From: Hyaloscypha bicolor E
Taxonomy: Eukaryota > Ascomycota > Leotiomycetes > Helotiales > Hyaloscyphaceae
Direction of reading: 5' to 3'
Assembly: GCF_002865645.1 (NCBI RefSeq)
Contig: NW_020194628.1
Span: 1,612,001-1,676,000 of the forward strand
Length of the DNA stretch: 64,000 nt
The translations under genes were made by a program, and so were the position numbers. Below, piece by piece: positions 35,924 to 49,148 of the stretch. The notes beneath the pieces were generated by a model, which worked only from the letters and a program-made list of their open reading frames with translations, did not search any database and had not been told where the DNA came from. How positions within the stretch are numbered: the stretch's first letter is position 1; each line of letters opens with the position of its first letter.

Positions 35924-36569
35924 GTTGAACCATATTATCAAACTCTGCATATGCTCGTTTATTTAGCTGAACCATAGTATCGATTAAGGAAGCGAGACAG
36001 CTAGCCGAGCAAATGAATAGGTTTTGTGGCCATTATATTTTAGGCATGTGCTCTGCATATACTCTCCTTATGCGGGCTAGGAAGGTTCGGGTTAGTCCCG
36101 AGCTTGCGAGGGGGCTTAGGGTCAGGGGTTAGAATCCGGGTTAGTTCCGGGGGATTGGGGGGCGGTGAGAGCCCCCCGTATTGGAATATATTAAAGCGTA
36201 AAGGCCTTACGGATTAGGGGTTAGGGGTTAGCATATGCTAAGCATATGGGTTCAATATACTGAGCATATGCTAGAGCAATAATAATAATAAAGCAACATG
36301 TATTCTAACTTACTTATGTGCTGCTTCTTAGTAGTAAAGGTTAAGCATATGTTGGGAGTATGCCTGGCGGGCCGTTGGGAGGAGGTCGAGGCTGGAAGGG
36401 TGTGAACAAGGACAGGTGTCTATATATCATTAAAGATAGTGAGTACAGTGTGGTTTTTGGTGAGGGAAGTTGAATCATATTATGGAAAATACAATGGTAT
36501 TCTCGCTACTGATAATATGGTTCAACTTAAGCGATACTATGGTTCAGCTACTGGCTCGGAGTAGCGAGA
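35924..36569. repeat. Four copies of a TGAACCATANTATC motif in two inverted pairs
   Basis: GTTGAACCATATTATCA at 35924-35940 has its exact reverse complement at 36510-36526. TAGCTGAACCATAGTATCG at 35964-35982 has its exact reverse complement at 36532-36550. A looser fifth copy (GTTGAATCATATTATGG) lies near 36469. The right cluster is bracketed by TCTCGCTACT (36501-36510) and AGTAGCGAGA (36560-36569). The spacing differs left and right, so it is not a simple MITE with one pair of ends. Confidence 0.6.
36213..36231 (+). repeat. Short telomere-like TTAGGGG string
   Basis: TTAGGGGTTAGGGGTTAG occurs once. Related GGGTTAG/TTAGGGTCAGGGG strings lie at 36095-36150. Two units are too few to call an interstitial telomere, but the fungal telomere repeat is TTAGGG. 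Confidence 0.3.
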
Positions 36570-38591
36570 TGGTCGTGCAAAGAAAATACTCTTTCTCTCG
36601 AAAATTTGACGATTCGTGCTTGCAATTTCTCGTCATACGACAGCGCTGAGGCCTCAGACTGAGCTCACCTAGATGAGTTTTCAATTAACAAGACTGTCAG
36701 GAGCTGAAGCGTACCTAATGTATTTGTTGGTAAAAATAGACCTTTTCTCGTCTATCTAGATTGCAAGATTCTCGGCTAAATAAGGGGCTTCAGGGCTTCG
36801 GCAATTTCGCTAGCCCGAACCCCACAACCCACGATAATCTGGGGAAAGGAAGGATGGACCGCTTTCGGAAGACACAGCTAGGTATGGTTGCCCGAAACGC
36901 TAATTTTCATCAATCGTTGCATCCTTGATAACAATTGCCCAGATCGGAAATGTAACTACTTGGGATGATGCTATTATCAGAGCCAATCATTCCTCGATTT
37001 GGCGATCTCGGACTATGGGAGAAGTGTTTTGAACGCTGAAACTTAATTAAAGTTTTCAAGTTATTCCCAAAAGGTGGAGGCCAGGCTATGAGTTCTTCTG
37101 GCACCACCAATCGGCTTCTTGACGCCCATGCTTACTCGATCCTTGACCAGCACAGGTGACTGAAAGCTCTGCTGTGTTCATGATTTGACCTTGACACGCT
37201 GTGAGAAAATAAAGTTGCGTGATTTTTTAAACAGAATTTAAATGGAGGAGAAAGAGCAGTAACACATGGTCAAACTTGAAATCATTCCATGTCTGGTTGG
37301 AAAGAGAACGTAGGGAATGGAAAATGGCAACTAGGTCTATGCCTGTCACGGCCTGGACAAGCTGTGGAAGTGGAATGTGGTGTGTTTTGGTGTAAATATG
37401 TATGAATGATGGTGCCCTAAGGGCGGTGAAGAAGCAATATGTACGCCTGTGCGCAGCACGTGACAATGCCCTAGCAACGACCGGCTAACCAGATCCCCAT
37501 AGCTAGCACCCGCTCTTAGATCAACGCTTACCTTGCATACCGGCTGAAAACAGTTTCATGGATTCGGACTCAGAAGGCGTTGCGGCTTAGGACGATTATG
37601 TGCATCGGGGGCGAATAGGCAGGACTAGGCTTGCCAAGTCATCAGGAAGGAATTTTAGCTTAAAGTCCCTTGACACAGCTTGCGATCAGGTCGACACATT
37701 CCGCCGTTTTTTGCGGAGTAAAAGTCGTATAGGGCCAAACTCACCTCTCGTGCGTACATGGCCCCACGGTTCTGAACCTCCGCATCTAAACTGGTCCGAT
37801 TATCCAGCTGAGGTGTCCCAAAGGGTCGAGAGGCGCCCAAGCCGTGTAACGGAAGACTATGCCGTAGGTCCCGATATTCTGTGTCTTCCGAACCTCGAAC
37901 GTCGAGGCGAAGTTACCAACATGTGTCCCTCTCTGTTAACAATATCCAGCTCTATTTGCAACAGCTACTAATTTTATAATCAGCTCTGGCAAAATTCTGT
38001 ACCGCTCGGAAATTTCGTCCTGTTGTGAAATTCGAGAGCGATGGACTTGTTGTCTCGAAATAGATCTTTAGAATCCCCGGAGCCGGAGGCGACGGGGGCT
38101 TTGATCGTGGGAGTCACTGCGGAGGAAAGTCTGAAATTGAGTGTTCGTTAGTAACAATTTCTTTTTTCAAGGTCAATAATGGGAGTTTATCGAAAACCGC
38201 AGATGTGTAGATAGCGTCATCTGGAAGAATCAACCTGGGCCGTGGAATGCTGGAATGCCACTCGCAATTTGTGGGGGTTCTCCTTCATTGCATTTCTGAG
38301 TGCTCTCGATAGATGACGTGCATTCACCATGAGCAGTTTAACGAGGACGCTGTAGTCGGCTGCATCGTTGATGTGCTCGGAGCAGCGGATCTGATGTTGA
38401 TGTTGTCGATGTCGAAGTTGACCGAGAAAGCAGTACCCCGCACAACCTCCCCTTCTGCAGCTCCCACACCCCTGACGACTTCCCATAAGCGATGCAAAAG
38501 CAAGGAACTTGCAGCCATAATTTAGTAATGTGTTGTCATCTATATTATCATTAAAGTTCCAGGGTAGCTAATAATGTGACCCCAGTCCAGT

Positions 38592-38779
38592 CTAAACTGT
38601 GGTTAGCGGTTTGGTCTAGCTCTATCACAACGTTGTATAGTTTAGTGTAGGGTATTAAAACTTTGTCTTAGAAAGTATTTGGTAAACTACATTAAACCAC
38701 AGTTTAACTGTGTTGAAAGCGCAGTTAGACTGCAGTTAGAGCCCCTTTTTGCCAGTTTAGTCAGTCGACTTTAAACTGG
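38592..38779. repeat. Small inverted repeats built on TAAACTG/CAGTTTA
   Basis: CTAAACTGTGGTT at 38592-38604 pairs with AACCACAGTTTAA at 38695-38707. CCAGTTTA at 38752-38759 pairs with TAAACTGG at 38772-38779. Several further TTTAG/CTAAA copies lie between. It resembles a decayed small non-autonomous element. No TSD could be fixed. Confidence 0.42.
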
Positions 38780-40075
38780 AGTTTCGAAATTGGAGTGTAG
38801 AAAGCAGTCTCAAGCAGCAGGTTTGCACTATTAGCCACCATGCATGTGGTGATTTGCTTGTCTTGGATTTGTGTTGATGGCGGGGATAAATAGAAGCGGC
38901 GTTGGCCCTTCGTCAAATGCCAAGTTTTCCGTGCCGCCCCCTATTCCGACATAACCACCCTCCTCAGCCGCAACATTATATTTACGTTCATTATAGGTTG
39001 CCAACAGTAGATAGCAAGTCACTGTGCTTCCTGTGCTGAAGAGGAGGGAGCATGAAATATATGGTTTTCACCTCTACCCAAACTCCCAGTTCCATTCTGT
39101 GCCCCAATCACCTTGCAAACGAGTTAATTGAAGCATAAAGTAAGCCCCCGTGGACCCTTTCTGTGGCTGCAGATCTGGTTGAAATTCATCTGGTGACTTA
39201 AAGACCACTGCGCCAAAGCTGCACGGGCACGTGCTTTTCAAAAAGTGTAGTGAACCCGCTGTCACTCTTTACTGCTGATCCCACTCAATCAATGCCTTCT
39301 TGCCTTCCACTCGTCGGAAAGAATCTGGCCAGCCGTGTGCATTGTAGATTGCTCGAACATCCTGCAGAACAATCAGCTCCATTCTTCATACACGGCACAG
39401 AATCGAAGATCGATAGTAACTCACATCAGTTCTCGTCGTATGACTCAGCATAGCTCCGTCATCCGGGTTGTCAGGGAGAATGACGGTCAGTTGCCAAATC
39501 ACCTGGATTTACCCCCTATTTGACCAGGGTACCAGACCTTATATATAGACCTTTATATCTTTAGATCACCCTCTTAGAACTGCAATGGAATCCTGTGGAG
39601 GGTGAAGCACTTCAGAGGACGCGATGCGACGCACCTTGAAAATTGCCCGACTTACCGGAAGTACTTCAACCCATGAATTTTGAAGGTTTCAGGCTTGAGG
39701 CACGACGTCGTGGAGTTCTTTAAGATCCCACGATCAACTACTGTGTGAATAGTGATGGGAACATGATTCGACGCAAGTATCTCTAGCTCAATGACGAAAG
39801 AGGAAAGCGAAATTGTCAATCCATCACGTGGTACCCCTATTTCTCGCCACCCCTGAAAACTCCCACCGTCTACCCGCAATCTCAGGAGAATCACGTGTGT
39901 AAAGAAGGTCAACATATATGGCTTGAACAGCAAATGTATTGCTAAAAGCTCAATTCTCTGGTGTCAGGTGGGACATCCGGCATTTCATTTATTACAGCCC
40001 ATCATCTATCTTTGCATCATTTTAAAAAGCAAACTGTGCAACCTCTCAAGAACCAGTAAGTCTGCGACCTAGCTC

Positions 40076-42047
40076 TCAATGCTGAACGCCAACTGTGGTA
40101 TATCTACTCTGATCCGTGATCAACATGCCCGCAATGCTTGCACTAGTCAAGGTCGAAATGACCCCGGATATCAAAGCAGAAAAGGCGACTTTGGCGATGC
40201 GGCCACTCTGGCCAGGGGCCAACTGGGAAAGAACGCCGATTTGGATACCGACTGAGCTGATATTACCGAAACCGCAGACTGCATAGGTGGCGATGAGGCG
40301 GGATCGAGCTGATAGGGCGGCATAGCCTGCATCCTGGGTCAATTTTGCGAACTGGGGACAAGTTAGTGATAGGTAATTCGAGATGGGATCGAAAGACGTA
40401 CAGCAACGAACTCATTTGCAACCACCTTAACACCAATCAATTGCGAGACCTTCAACAAGTCTCCGTTACGCTCCACTCCTAGCAAGAAAGCGATGGGGTA
40501 GAAGAGATAACCGAGAATCATCTCGACACTCAAAGGAGGGTTGTTGATGTTCAAGTAGTGTCCCCACCATCCGAGTAGACCATTGACTAGACCAAGAAGT
40601 GCGAGAATGCAAAGCAGCCCAGCAATGATCATACCTCCGATCTTGATACCCAACCACGATCCGTTCGCAAATGCATGGAGAGAGTTACTCGGCTTCTCAT
40701 CTTGGTCTTCGGGGATGATGATCTTGCCTGCGGTGAGAGGTTCATCCGTCTCGGGATAGCGAAGCTTGGAGATGGCTAGAGAGGCTGGGATACTCATCAC
40801 ACACGATGACACGAGTGCCAATGGACTAATGCCCATAGAGATATAGGCTGCAAGAACGCTACCGGCGATCGTTGCGAAGCCAGAGGTCATGACTTGGTGG
40901 AGCTCCGCCGATGTGAGGTGAGGGATGTAAGGCTTGATCAACATTGCGGATTCTCCCTGGCCGACGAAGGGAGAAGCAGCTGCCACAACGGCTTCAGCGC
41001 CGCTGACTTTCATCCCGTAGAAGAACACGGTCGCGAACTTCTTGATGGCCCATTGTAGCCAGCCCCAGTAGTACAGAAGTTGGACGAATGCGACGAAGAA
41101 GATGATTGGTGGGATGACGTTGAGAAGGAAGTATCCGAGTTCCAGAGCTGAAGCGCTGAGGAGGAATGAGGTTCCTTGAGCGGCAAATCCGAGGAGGGTC
41201 TTGGCAAGGTAGGCGACGAAGTTGAAAATATCATACTGTTTTTTTCAGCTGGTGAATTTGATGGAGTTCGGATATTGGAGGAATACTTACACCAGCCTTT
41301 GTTCGCAACACAAAGAGTGCCAGCAGGAATTGAGCAAGCATTCCGACAATGACAGTCTGCCATTGAATCGCCTTGCGGTCCCGGGAAGTAGCATAGAATG
41401 TGCCAATGAACACAAGCAGACCAAACAAGCTCACTGCACGGTTTGCCCTTGTGTTGTCTGCAGATTCTGCAGGGATGAAAGTGCCCACGAGGAAGACAGC
41501 AATTGTTCCAGCAGCGCCAAGAGGAAGTCTGAACTTCTCTGGGATCATCTGGACTGGGTTGTAGACGGCCTTGATCCAGACAAATGCAATGGGCTTGGTG
41601 ACATATTTGGTAGAAACATAGAGGGTGACGAGTCGGATAGTAAGGCCAAGCCAGACAAGGAAAGGAATCAACCAGCCCAGGTCGTATCTGTGAAGAACAA
41701 GTCCGGCAATCCACTTTTTTCAAGAAATGTTAGTCTGATTTCGGTGAAGAAGGAGAGGAGTAAAAGTGACGCCGTACCCAGCCAGTCATGACAAGCCAAA
41801 TGAAGAAATGGCCAATCTTCCAGTAGAGGTTGAATGAACGTCTCTTCGCCCCTTCTTCCTCTCCGACAACATACACATCCGTGGCCGAATTGTTTGACTC
41901 AAGCCCCATGTCATTCTCACCGACATTCACCCCATTTTCGCCAGCTTCGATGTCTTTTTGTCCATCTCGGCTGGGAGCAGAATTAATCTTCTCATGCGGG
42001 TAGCTTGGAGTGGTCGCATTGGTCTTCTCCCCATAATTGGTGTCCAT
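40076..42047 (-). CDS. Concentrative nucleoside transporter (CNT family), 600 aa
   Basis: Minus-strand exons 42047-41778, 41713-41291, 41235-40402 and 40351-40076; all three introns are phase 0 with GTACGG/GTAAGT/GTACGT donors and AG acceptors. The start at 42047 (MDTNYGEK) is chosen over an upstream in-frame ATG at 42152. Residues 1-75 are hydrophilic and cytosolic; multiple membrane segments follow. CNT signatures seen: PFVGQGESAML (about 320-330), NEFVA at the end of exon 3, and ARSRLIATYAVCGFGNISS in exon 4, all in the core of the family. CNT proteins bring nucleosides across the plasma membrane by proton or sodium symport; which ion and substrate this one uses is not visible. Length suits a fungal CNT. 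All key blocks are intact. Confidence 0.92.
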
Positions 42048-44227
42048 CTTTGCGGTGCCCAGGGTGTTGAACTGGTCGCAGTGGATGTTGAGAAGGGAGA
42101 GCTGAGGGGTATGAAGAATTCCGGGGGCGAGAGAGATCGGCTCGCTTGTCAAGAACGCGGAAAGGAGTGAATATTTATGTTCGCCTCCGAGTAGCTGACT
42201 CGAGAGCCTCCCCCCCCTCTCACATTTCCATGCAAGCTGTCCATGCTGTACCGTCGCGTGCCTCTATTGCACTTCCATGCAGCACGGTTAGGATAAGGGC
42301 CTTGGCCAGGATTGCTATCAGACTTTCAGCGGAGGCTAAGGCTGAGAAGTGATGCCAAGGCTGGGGATTTCATCCATTTTCGGAAGGTGACCATGCGTTC
42401 CAAGATCTGTATCATGGTTTCCATCAGCTTCATGTGAAGAGTGGCCAATTCCGACCGGATATCACCGTGCGGCTGCGTTCAAGTGAGACGGCATCGCAGA
42501 GTGTTGACAATCAAGTGGTTGAGAGGAGTTGGATGCAAGGAGAGAGCATCTCGAGCACCTTCCTTTTCGCGAGTGGGACCGTGGGAGGTCCAGGGGGCAA
42601 TGTAGGTCGCCGTATTGTTGCAGCTACCTCGGGAACACTGCATTTTCGCCGCATGCTCGACGTCTCCTTCCCTCATAAAATCCGGACGGGATTGAGTTGA
42701 CAGTATCCCAAGGACTCCCCAATTAGTATTGGAGGGTGTTCGGGCGGGGTAAAGTGTCCGCTGCGCTGATCTTTCGCCCCTTGGCCCAGAATGGCAGAGG
42801 CTAGACATATCTCGCTCAACGATCTTCACTCTTCTTTAGAGTTCAGATGGAATTGCTAGCCGTCATTGGTCTGACCGCTTGTTGATCCGACAAGAGTCAA
42901 GCCTTGCACAGCATGACGGAATTATCGTTATTTATCGGTAGTACCGAGGGCATGCGACTCGAGGGTGGCGCTGATGGTAGCCTCTCCTCTCTCCAAGGTG
43001 CTGTTGCACAAGCTGGGGATGTAGCCAAGGGTCAAGCGCGAACCAACCGCACGAAGCCAAGCCCCTGTTATCTGTTAGCGATAGAAATGCAAAAAGTTCT
43101 GGAAGAATTCGAATTGTCGATAAGGACTCGACAGGCTGTGCGGCCACGCCGAGCCAAGGGTATCTTCGGAACGCGAACGAAGTCAGCTGCAGGCAGCACT
43201 CGAACAGTATATCAATGTGTGTTTCACCAGTCTCTGTGAGGTTGACCTGGATAGACGACGATTGGTTGAGCAGCATATATCAGTCCAGCTTCGTATCAAC
43301 CAACGTCTTTTCGGAAGTGCCGTGTCACGTGACACCAACGAATATCCACAAGGACTCGGGGATTTTGAATGCAGGCAATCTCCAAGCAACAAAGGTCTCT
43401 AAGCAATATGTCAGCCTCTGGAAGTCATTTACATCCTTCAATCTCTGCAGGAGGGCCTTTGGGAGAATATAGTTGGTCATCACGTGATTAACCCCTTCCA
43501 TATCTCGAGCGAGCCTGCGGACTAGACTTCTGCGCTCCGGCTCACAATAAGAATAATAAAAAGAGTAACACAGTTTGTCTCATCTGCGGCTGATCAATTC
43601 CCCTCATTTCTTCAAAGGACAACTAGAACCCTGCTGAGTGGAACGCTGACGAGCGATTCGCCGGAGATGGCAAAAGTACTTGACGCTTTTCTCGACTCTT
43701 GCCGAAGCTCAATGATATTTGGGATTCGAATTAAGCTTTCTAATTACACCAGAGTGCCAGTGTCGATGATATTTATACAACAAACTGTTGGGCCCCCAGA
43801 CCCCTCCACGCTTAGCTGGCTCTAACACGCCGCGTGAGTCAGTCACTCAACCTTGGCAATTTCCCCAAGCTTCTGATCCGAAAAGTGGTGTCTCCATGTG
43901 AACACATGCTTTCGCATATTTTCCCTCTTTAAGTATGCTGCACTTCCAGTTTCCTTGCCGTGCTCGAGCTTGCAAATTGCGACTTCGTTGCTTGATGCCT
44001 GATGACTTCTCAACCCTTGAGTACAACATAACGGCTCTGGAACAGCTTCACAACGACGAGTTCTCAAGTTTAGATGAAGTGTCACTCATTCACAGTGAGG
44101 ATTTGGGGGGTATCAACTGCAGTCCATGGGTTTCAATCTTCACTCATTCTCTTCTTCCGCCTCCCTCCAGCAGAATATTCGAGGTACTGGAACATGTGGA
44201 TTCCAAAATTCTCAGGCAAAGCACCGA
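42048..44227. other. Intergenic region between CNT start and P450 stop
   Basis: About 2.2 kb. The right edge of the CNT gene lies at 42047, so 42050-42300 should hold its promoter. Several 60-116 aa ORFs overlap on both strands without motifs. The ORFs at 43935-44519 and beyond are antisense to the P450 gene. Nothing else is seen. Confidence 0.5.
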
Positions 44228-45883
44228 TCACTCATCAACCGGCACACACCAAACCCTTAAATGTCTCCCAGAAAAGTACGGCGTAAAGCAATCCCTCCAC
44301 ACCAAATCCTCCCTCTTGGTTCCATCCAGCCTCATCTCAAACCTCCTCAGCATCGTCGCAAACGCAATATACAATTCACACCAAGCCAAATTGATCCCCA
44401 AACAACTTCTTGGTCCTTTGCTGAACGCGACAAGCCATTGCTCAAGGCCTTTCGCATCATCGCCTAGCCATCTACCTGGATTGAACTTCTCTGGGACTGG
44501 GAAAATGGAGGGCGATTGATGGACCAGGACACTAGTAATCCCTACGATTGTGCCGCCTGGGATGGATTTTCCCGAGACCGTGGCGCCGGAGGGAGGAACG
44601 ACGCGGAGGAGCGGCGAACAAGCTCCAGGTGACATTCTGAGTGTTTCCTTTATCGTTGCCGTCAAGAGCGGCAGACCTTCAAATGCCTCGAAGGAAGGAG
44701 GACTGTTGATATCAGGCCACACAGTCCTTACCTCCGCTTGAAGCTTCTTGTACAATTCTGGCTGGTCCAGAACATGGAAGTGCCCAGTCATCAACGCATC
44801 ACCAACCGTGACACCACCCGCAAACATCATGGTCTGCGCCTCTTCATACAACGCAGTAAAATCCGGAACTGGATTGCCCTTATGCGCATCCTTATCCAGC
44901 AATCGATGATAAATCGTCGGATACCTCGTATCCTTCAATTTCTCCGGGTTGCTACTCACCTCCCGAACCTGCTCCCCAAGAATAACCTGCAGATTCGTCA
45001 ACCCCGCCGTCTCAGGCGAAGCCTTGATCGCTAGCCATGGAGGAAGTCCCAAGATCGTTTTTCTGAAGAGAGGGAAGTGCTTGAAGAGGTGGAAGGTGGG
45101 AAGGGAAGCGTCCATTGCGACGACGATGGGGGCTGCGAATTCCGGCTCGTCGAGAGCGTGGACGCTTTTGGAGAAACAGAAGTTGGTGATGGTGTCGATT
45201 GCGTAGCAACGGAAGGCGAAGAGGAGGTCGGAGGATTTTCCGGCTGTGTTGTTGTTAATCAGGACTGAGGCCAGGTGGTCCATCTGAGGTTGTTAGCTTT
45301 CGTATGATGCCTGGATAGGTGTGGGTGAGGGGGCATACGTTTTCTCGGACGAGAGATTGCATGTTGAGTATTGCTCGGCGTGAGAACAGTGGTTGTAGAA
45401 CATCTTTTCGCTGCTTTGACTCCGCATAGGAGAGGAGGCCGAAGGAGGAATGGTCTTCCCCAAATGCTTCGTAAAGGATCCTTTCTTTGTCCCAGCGGGC
45501 GGAGGTGCTGTAGATCTCATTGTACGCCGCTGGATTGGCAAAGTGAAGCTATTTTCGTCAGTAAATATTTGCAGGGAATTTCATTGAGCTTACCTCATTG
45601 GGTCCAACCCTCACCACATCTCCTGCATTAAGTCAGTAAGAGCAGAGTGAGAGACTTTTGAGGACATACCATATTGTTTATGTAGCCTCACCAAAACATC
45701 AGTCATAGACTCCTGCTTCACGACTTCGATGTATGTCTTCCACCACTCCGTCGCTTTCGCCCAATTCGGTCCAGGAAACTTCCTCAGCGGGTGGAAGAAA
45801 ATATTACACACCACCCTCACAACTCCCCTCCCAACCCAGGCCAAAATCAATGTCCAGACCAGCAAAAAAATCGAGAACTCCAT
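44228..45883 (-). CDS. Cytochrome P450 monooxygenase, 502 aa
   Basis: Minus-strand exons 45883-45670, 45622-45594, 45548-45339 and 45283-44228; introns have GTATGT, GTAAGC and GTATGC donors, and exon 2 is only 29 nt. The start at 45883 (MEFSIFLLVWTLILAW) gives the usual N-terminal membrane anchor of a microsomal P450, followed by the FPGPNWA hinge. The I-helix AGGVT is at residues about 306-310, the K-helix ETLR at 364-367, and the heme-binding FSKGPRSCLG has its Cys at about 445. All essential residues are present. HSSFGLL and KQRKDVLQPLFSRRAI resemble a group often annotated trichodiene-oxygenase-like, but the substrate cannot be told. No terpene synthase or other biosynthetic core gene is nearby, so a pathway role is unsupported. 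It needs a reductase partner encoded elsewhere. Confidence 0.93.
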
Positions 45884-46582
45884 CACGTTCTCCTTTTCTG
45901 GATCACGACAACGAACTTGCAGATGCTTGTCAGACTTTCTGAAGCAGATGCACATGTTGCAAGGTCGGGTAAGTAGCTAGCTGGGAGGCATTAAGGTGAT
46001 TGGTGCATGCAGCTGCAAGCACGGGATGAGTTCTGAAGGCGGGACATCCCCACGCCCACGGCATGGTGTGGAAATTTACTGGAGCGGCCGGCTGCAAGCG
46101 GTGTCACCACCGCCCCTGTTGCAGGATGCCTGCAGTTGGTCAATGCTGGACTTGCTTTTCGTGCGCACGGTGGGATGTCACGGGCATGGGTATGGGGGGA
46201 ATGGGCTCGGAGGGGTAGAGTAGGAAGATAGTTTTATTTTGAGGCGCGTTTCATGAATGAGAAACTGGGATGGCTTGGGCTTTGGAAGATGCTTTTTTGT
46301 TCACTTTAGTTGAAGTGGTGGTTGGGTGGAGTTTGGATGGGGAGAAGAGCTCGCAAGCTACGAAATCCTTCGACTCCACTCCCAAATGTCGGCAGGCGGC
46401 CGAACACTTCATCATCCATGATGGGAGATGAAACTTGCCACGCAGAAACAACTCAAACTTCTTCTTTTCAAATTATTACTTGAATTGCTTTTAGAATTCT
46501 GGCTACCAAGCTATTAACAAAAAAAGTAGATCCAATGACATCTTCTACGGAATTCTCCATGTCGAGTCTTCAACTGAGAACT
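45884..46582. other. Intergenic region between P450 start and APC permease stop
   Basis: About 700 bp containing the P450 promoter and the 3' end of the APC permease gene. Short ORFs in it have no motif. No clear TATA box. Confidence 0.5.
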
Positions 46583-48438
46583 TTACATATTCCGCTTGAC
46601 CAATTCCACAGGCGCCGTATATGTATTCTTTCCAATAAGCATGTAGTAGACAACAGCAAACAACATCGTCGAGCCAAACATGAGTACATTCCAGTTCATG
46701 GTCTGCAGAGTAACTGGGGTCCCGAGCGGGAAGAACACAAACACCCAGACAACAAGTAGGAAGAGCACGGCTCCGATATTGATGAAGATTCCGTAACGGC
46801 CGAGAGTCCATCGTCGTGATGGCAATGGCTCTTTGCGAAGGCGGCGGAGAATGAGCACGGTGAAGGAAATGATGTAGGTTCCGAGGATCGCAGAGACTGC
46901 GAGAGAGCCAATGGCGTTGAATGCTACCGTGGATCCGATGTTGATCAGAGACAAAAGGGTTGTGATTGAGAACGTGATGAGGACCGAATTCAGGGGAATG
47001 TTCCACCCGGGCTTGACCTTTCAAATGACGCAGGTTAGCTGAGAGCAGATTACGCTCGCTTGTTACTGGAGAAAACTTACATATCCAATGAAAGAGGAGA
47101 AGGGAAGTCCCCTGTCTCGAGCAAAAGACCATGTCTGGCGAGATACAGTAGCCACGGTACTGATACACGCCGACGTGATGTTGACAATCAATATGGCCGT
47201 CATGATCGAGGTACCGGCGTTGCTTTGTGTAACATTGAAAAAGACTTGAATGAACGGATAGCCTGTTGGCGTTTGGATAATGTCGAACACGCTCCCCAAA
47301 CAGAAGCAGAATGTAATGATCATCACAAATCCCATAGTCCCATTGATTCCAGCTGCCCACATAATGGCTCGAGGAAGGACAAGGGAGGCATCCTTGATTT
47401 CCTCGGACATGTGGACTGCGGAATCGGCTCCAATGAGAGTGTAGATTGGTGAAAGTAGGCCAACCATAAATGCAACGCCGGTGCTGCTCCAACCTCCCAG
47501 ATTCAGAAATTCTGTGAAGACTTCTTTCGCGGGGTTTCGAGGAGCCAGAATCCAGAGTGGGATCAGCACGGCGAAAAATCCAACGATGTGGATTATGAGG
47601 ACCATTCCTTCAACCATTGGGAGTTTCTTAGCGAGGAAGGTGTTGAAAATGATGCAGAAAGCTGTGATAGCAATCACGAGGAGGGTTCCCTGCCAACGTT
47701 CCGGGATGTAGTTTGGATTGTTGAGGATAAGCAAACCTTGGATCATGGTTCCCACAAGGAAGGCGAGTGATGCAAGGCCTGTTTGCCATCCCAAAACAGA
47801 AGTCCAGCCTAGAACCATTGCTCAGAATATGCCTTGTATATTTCCCAATCGAGTTCGACTTACCAACGATGTAACTGAGAAATTTCTGGGAGCCAGGCGG
47901 CGCGAATTCAGAAACCCAGTGATATTGACCTCCAGAGGTCGGTGCCCTTCAAAGAATTAGCATGTGCTCTACGATATTAGGTGACTATTCCACATACATT
48001 GAGGCCATCTCGGCAATTGAAGCAAACACCAGCATGTATCCAATCCAGACAATCAGGTAACCCCAGATCAAGCCAGCTGTGCCACCGTTCAGCAGACCGA
48101 AAAGACTTGTCCTGGTTACACATTAGTATCACAAGTCAATATTCGGCTTCGAAGCTTATACATCAGCGCGATCTCCCAGGTACTCATCAGCGTACAGGCG
48201 AAACCAAGAGTTGAGATGAAGCGAAAGTTACGCTGATTCAATGTTAGTAAGCTACTCTCATCACTCCCATTTTCGTCAGCTCTCTCACATTCAGAACTTG
48301 TGTTCGTCCCAACATTCGCATATCATGCTCGTCGTTGTTTGTCCCTCCGAGCTGGGAAATGTTCCGCATCTCAAAGTTGTCATTTGCTTCGACTGAGCTA
48401 CTCTCAGCCATGTGGCTCTTGGCAATATCATTGTCCAT
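46583..48438 (-). CDS. APC-superfamily permease (amino acid/choline/GABA type), 526 aa
   Basis: Minus-strand exons 48438-48289, 48232-48162, 48111-47998, 47946-47864, 47808-47081 and 47017-46583, joined in frame through five short introns (GTGAGA, GTATAA, GTATGT, GTAAGT, GTAAGT donors; a clear CTAAC branch in intron 1). The start at 48438 (MDNDIAKSH) follows an upstream in-frame ATG that I reject because the upstream part lacks conserved sequence. About 50 hydrophilic residues precede RNFRFISTLGFACTL and GLIWGYLIVW, early-helix sequences of the fungal choline/GABA permease group; APTSGGQYHWVSEF matches its conserved first-helix loop. About 12 membrane segments follow, ending in a short tail. 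Substrate may be an amino acid, GABA or choline; undecided. It diverges from the rhodopsin-domain gene at 49149. Confidence 0.9.
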
Positions 48439-49148
48439 GATGAATGAGATAGATATGTTTTGTTGTTGAAGACAGCAAGCAAAGCGTTCCCAAGAATGAA
48501 GGTTTTGTCCAGCTGAAGGGCACAAACTCGTGTGTAGGGAGAAGCAATGGGATCGTGCAGGAGGAGGGAATTGTTAAGAGCTAGAACGTGGAGAGAACGG
48601 ACAAGTCCCATTCCGTCCTAGTGCCTTCTGCACCTGCTGCAAATGAGAATCGAGGGGGGGTCGAGGGTGTCAGCGCTAATGCACCAGCGGCCGGTTGCCA
48701 GTCGGGTGTATCCCGTTCCAACCCCCCGGATTTGCTGAGGCAAGCTCATCCGTGGTCTTTGTTTTTCTGCCGTATCCCCCACGTCGCACAGCTGGCTTCG
48801 CTAGAGGTTGGGAGCACCAGGGGCGCAAGAATCCTCCTGAGTTGCTTATCTCAGAACCTTGATTGCTTCGGACTTGGGAAAAGGTTTACGGCAGGAGTTG
48901 ACAACCGAAGATCGAATATGGACTTATGGGACTAGACTGTCACCATCCATGCCGAAACGGCATCTACGAAGTCTCGGGGGCTTGCTGATGCAGGAACAAC
49001 CTCGTCGAAGTGTGATAACAAAGTATTCACTGTTGGAAGAGCCCTTTAAGCTCCACTCGGTCTTTCTGTTTCGCACATCTCCCTCCTCTCTCACAGAAAT
49101 CACACTCTTTGAAGCACAGATTAAACTTCTATCTTTTATTTCAACATC
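48439..49148. promoter_or_regulatory. Divergent promoter region with GATA-type sites
   Basis: 710 bp separate the two divergent starts. It contains CTTATCT at 48845-48851 (AGATAAG on the minus strand) and TGATAA at 49013-49018, both fitting HGATAR, the core bound by fungal nitrogen-regulatory GATA factors. Two matches in 700 bp are not statistically strong. A permease gene under GATA control would be usual. Confidence 0.35.

Larger units (their letters stand above)
34540..40075. other. Gene-poor region right of the composite element
   Basis: About 5.5 kb of near-normal GC content with only short ORFs that show no family. It holds a dead zinc-cluster start (35196-35240), repeated TGAACCATA motifs (35924-36550), a short telomere-like string (36213-36231) and small inverted repeats (38592-38779), each listed. 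The ORF at 37600-37971 (123 aa) and the 60-90 aa ORFs near 38.2-38.5 kb have no recognisable motif and are not called. Confidence 0.5.

Noticed and set aside
37600..37971. 123-aa ORF as a gene
   Set aside because: No motif, no splice or promoter support, and it overlaps an ORF of similar quality on the other strand.
43935..44519. 194-aa plus-strand ORF
   Set aside because: Antisense to the P450 gene, whose heme-binding exon is unambiguous.
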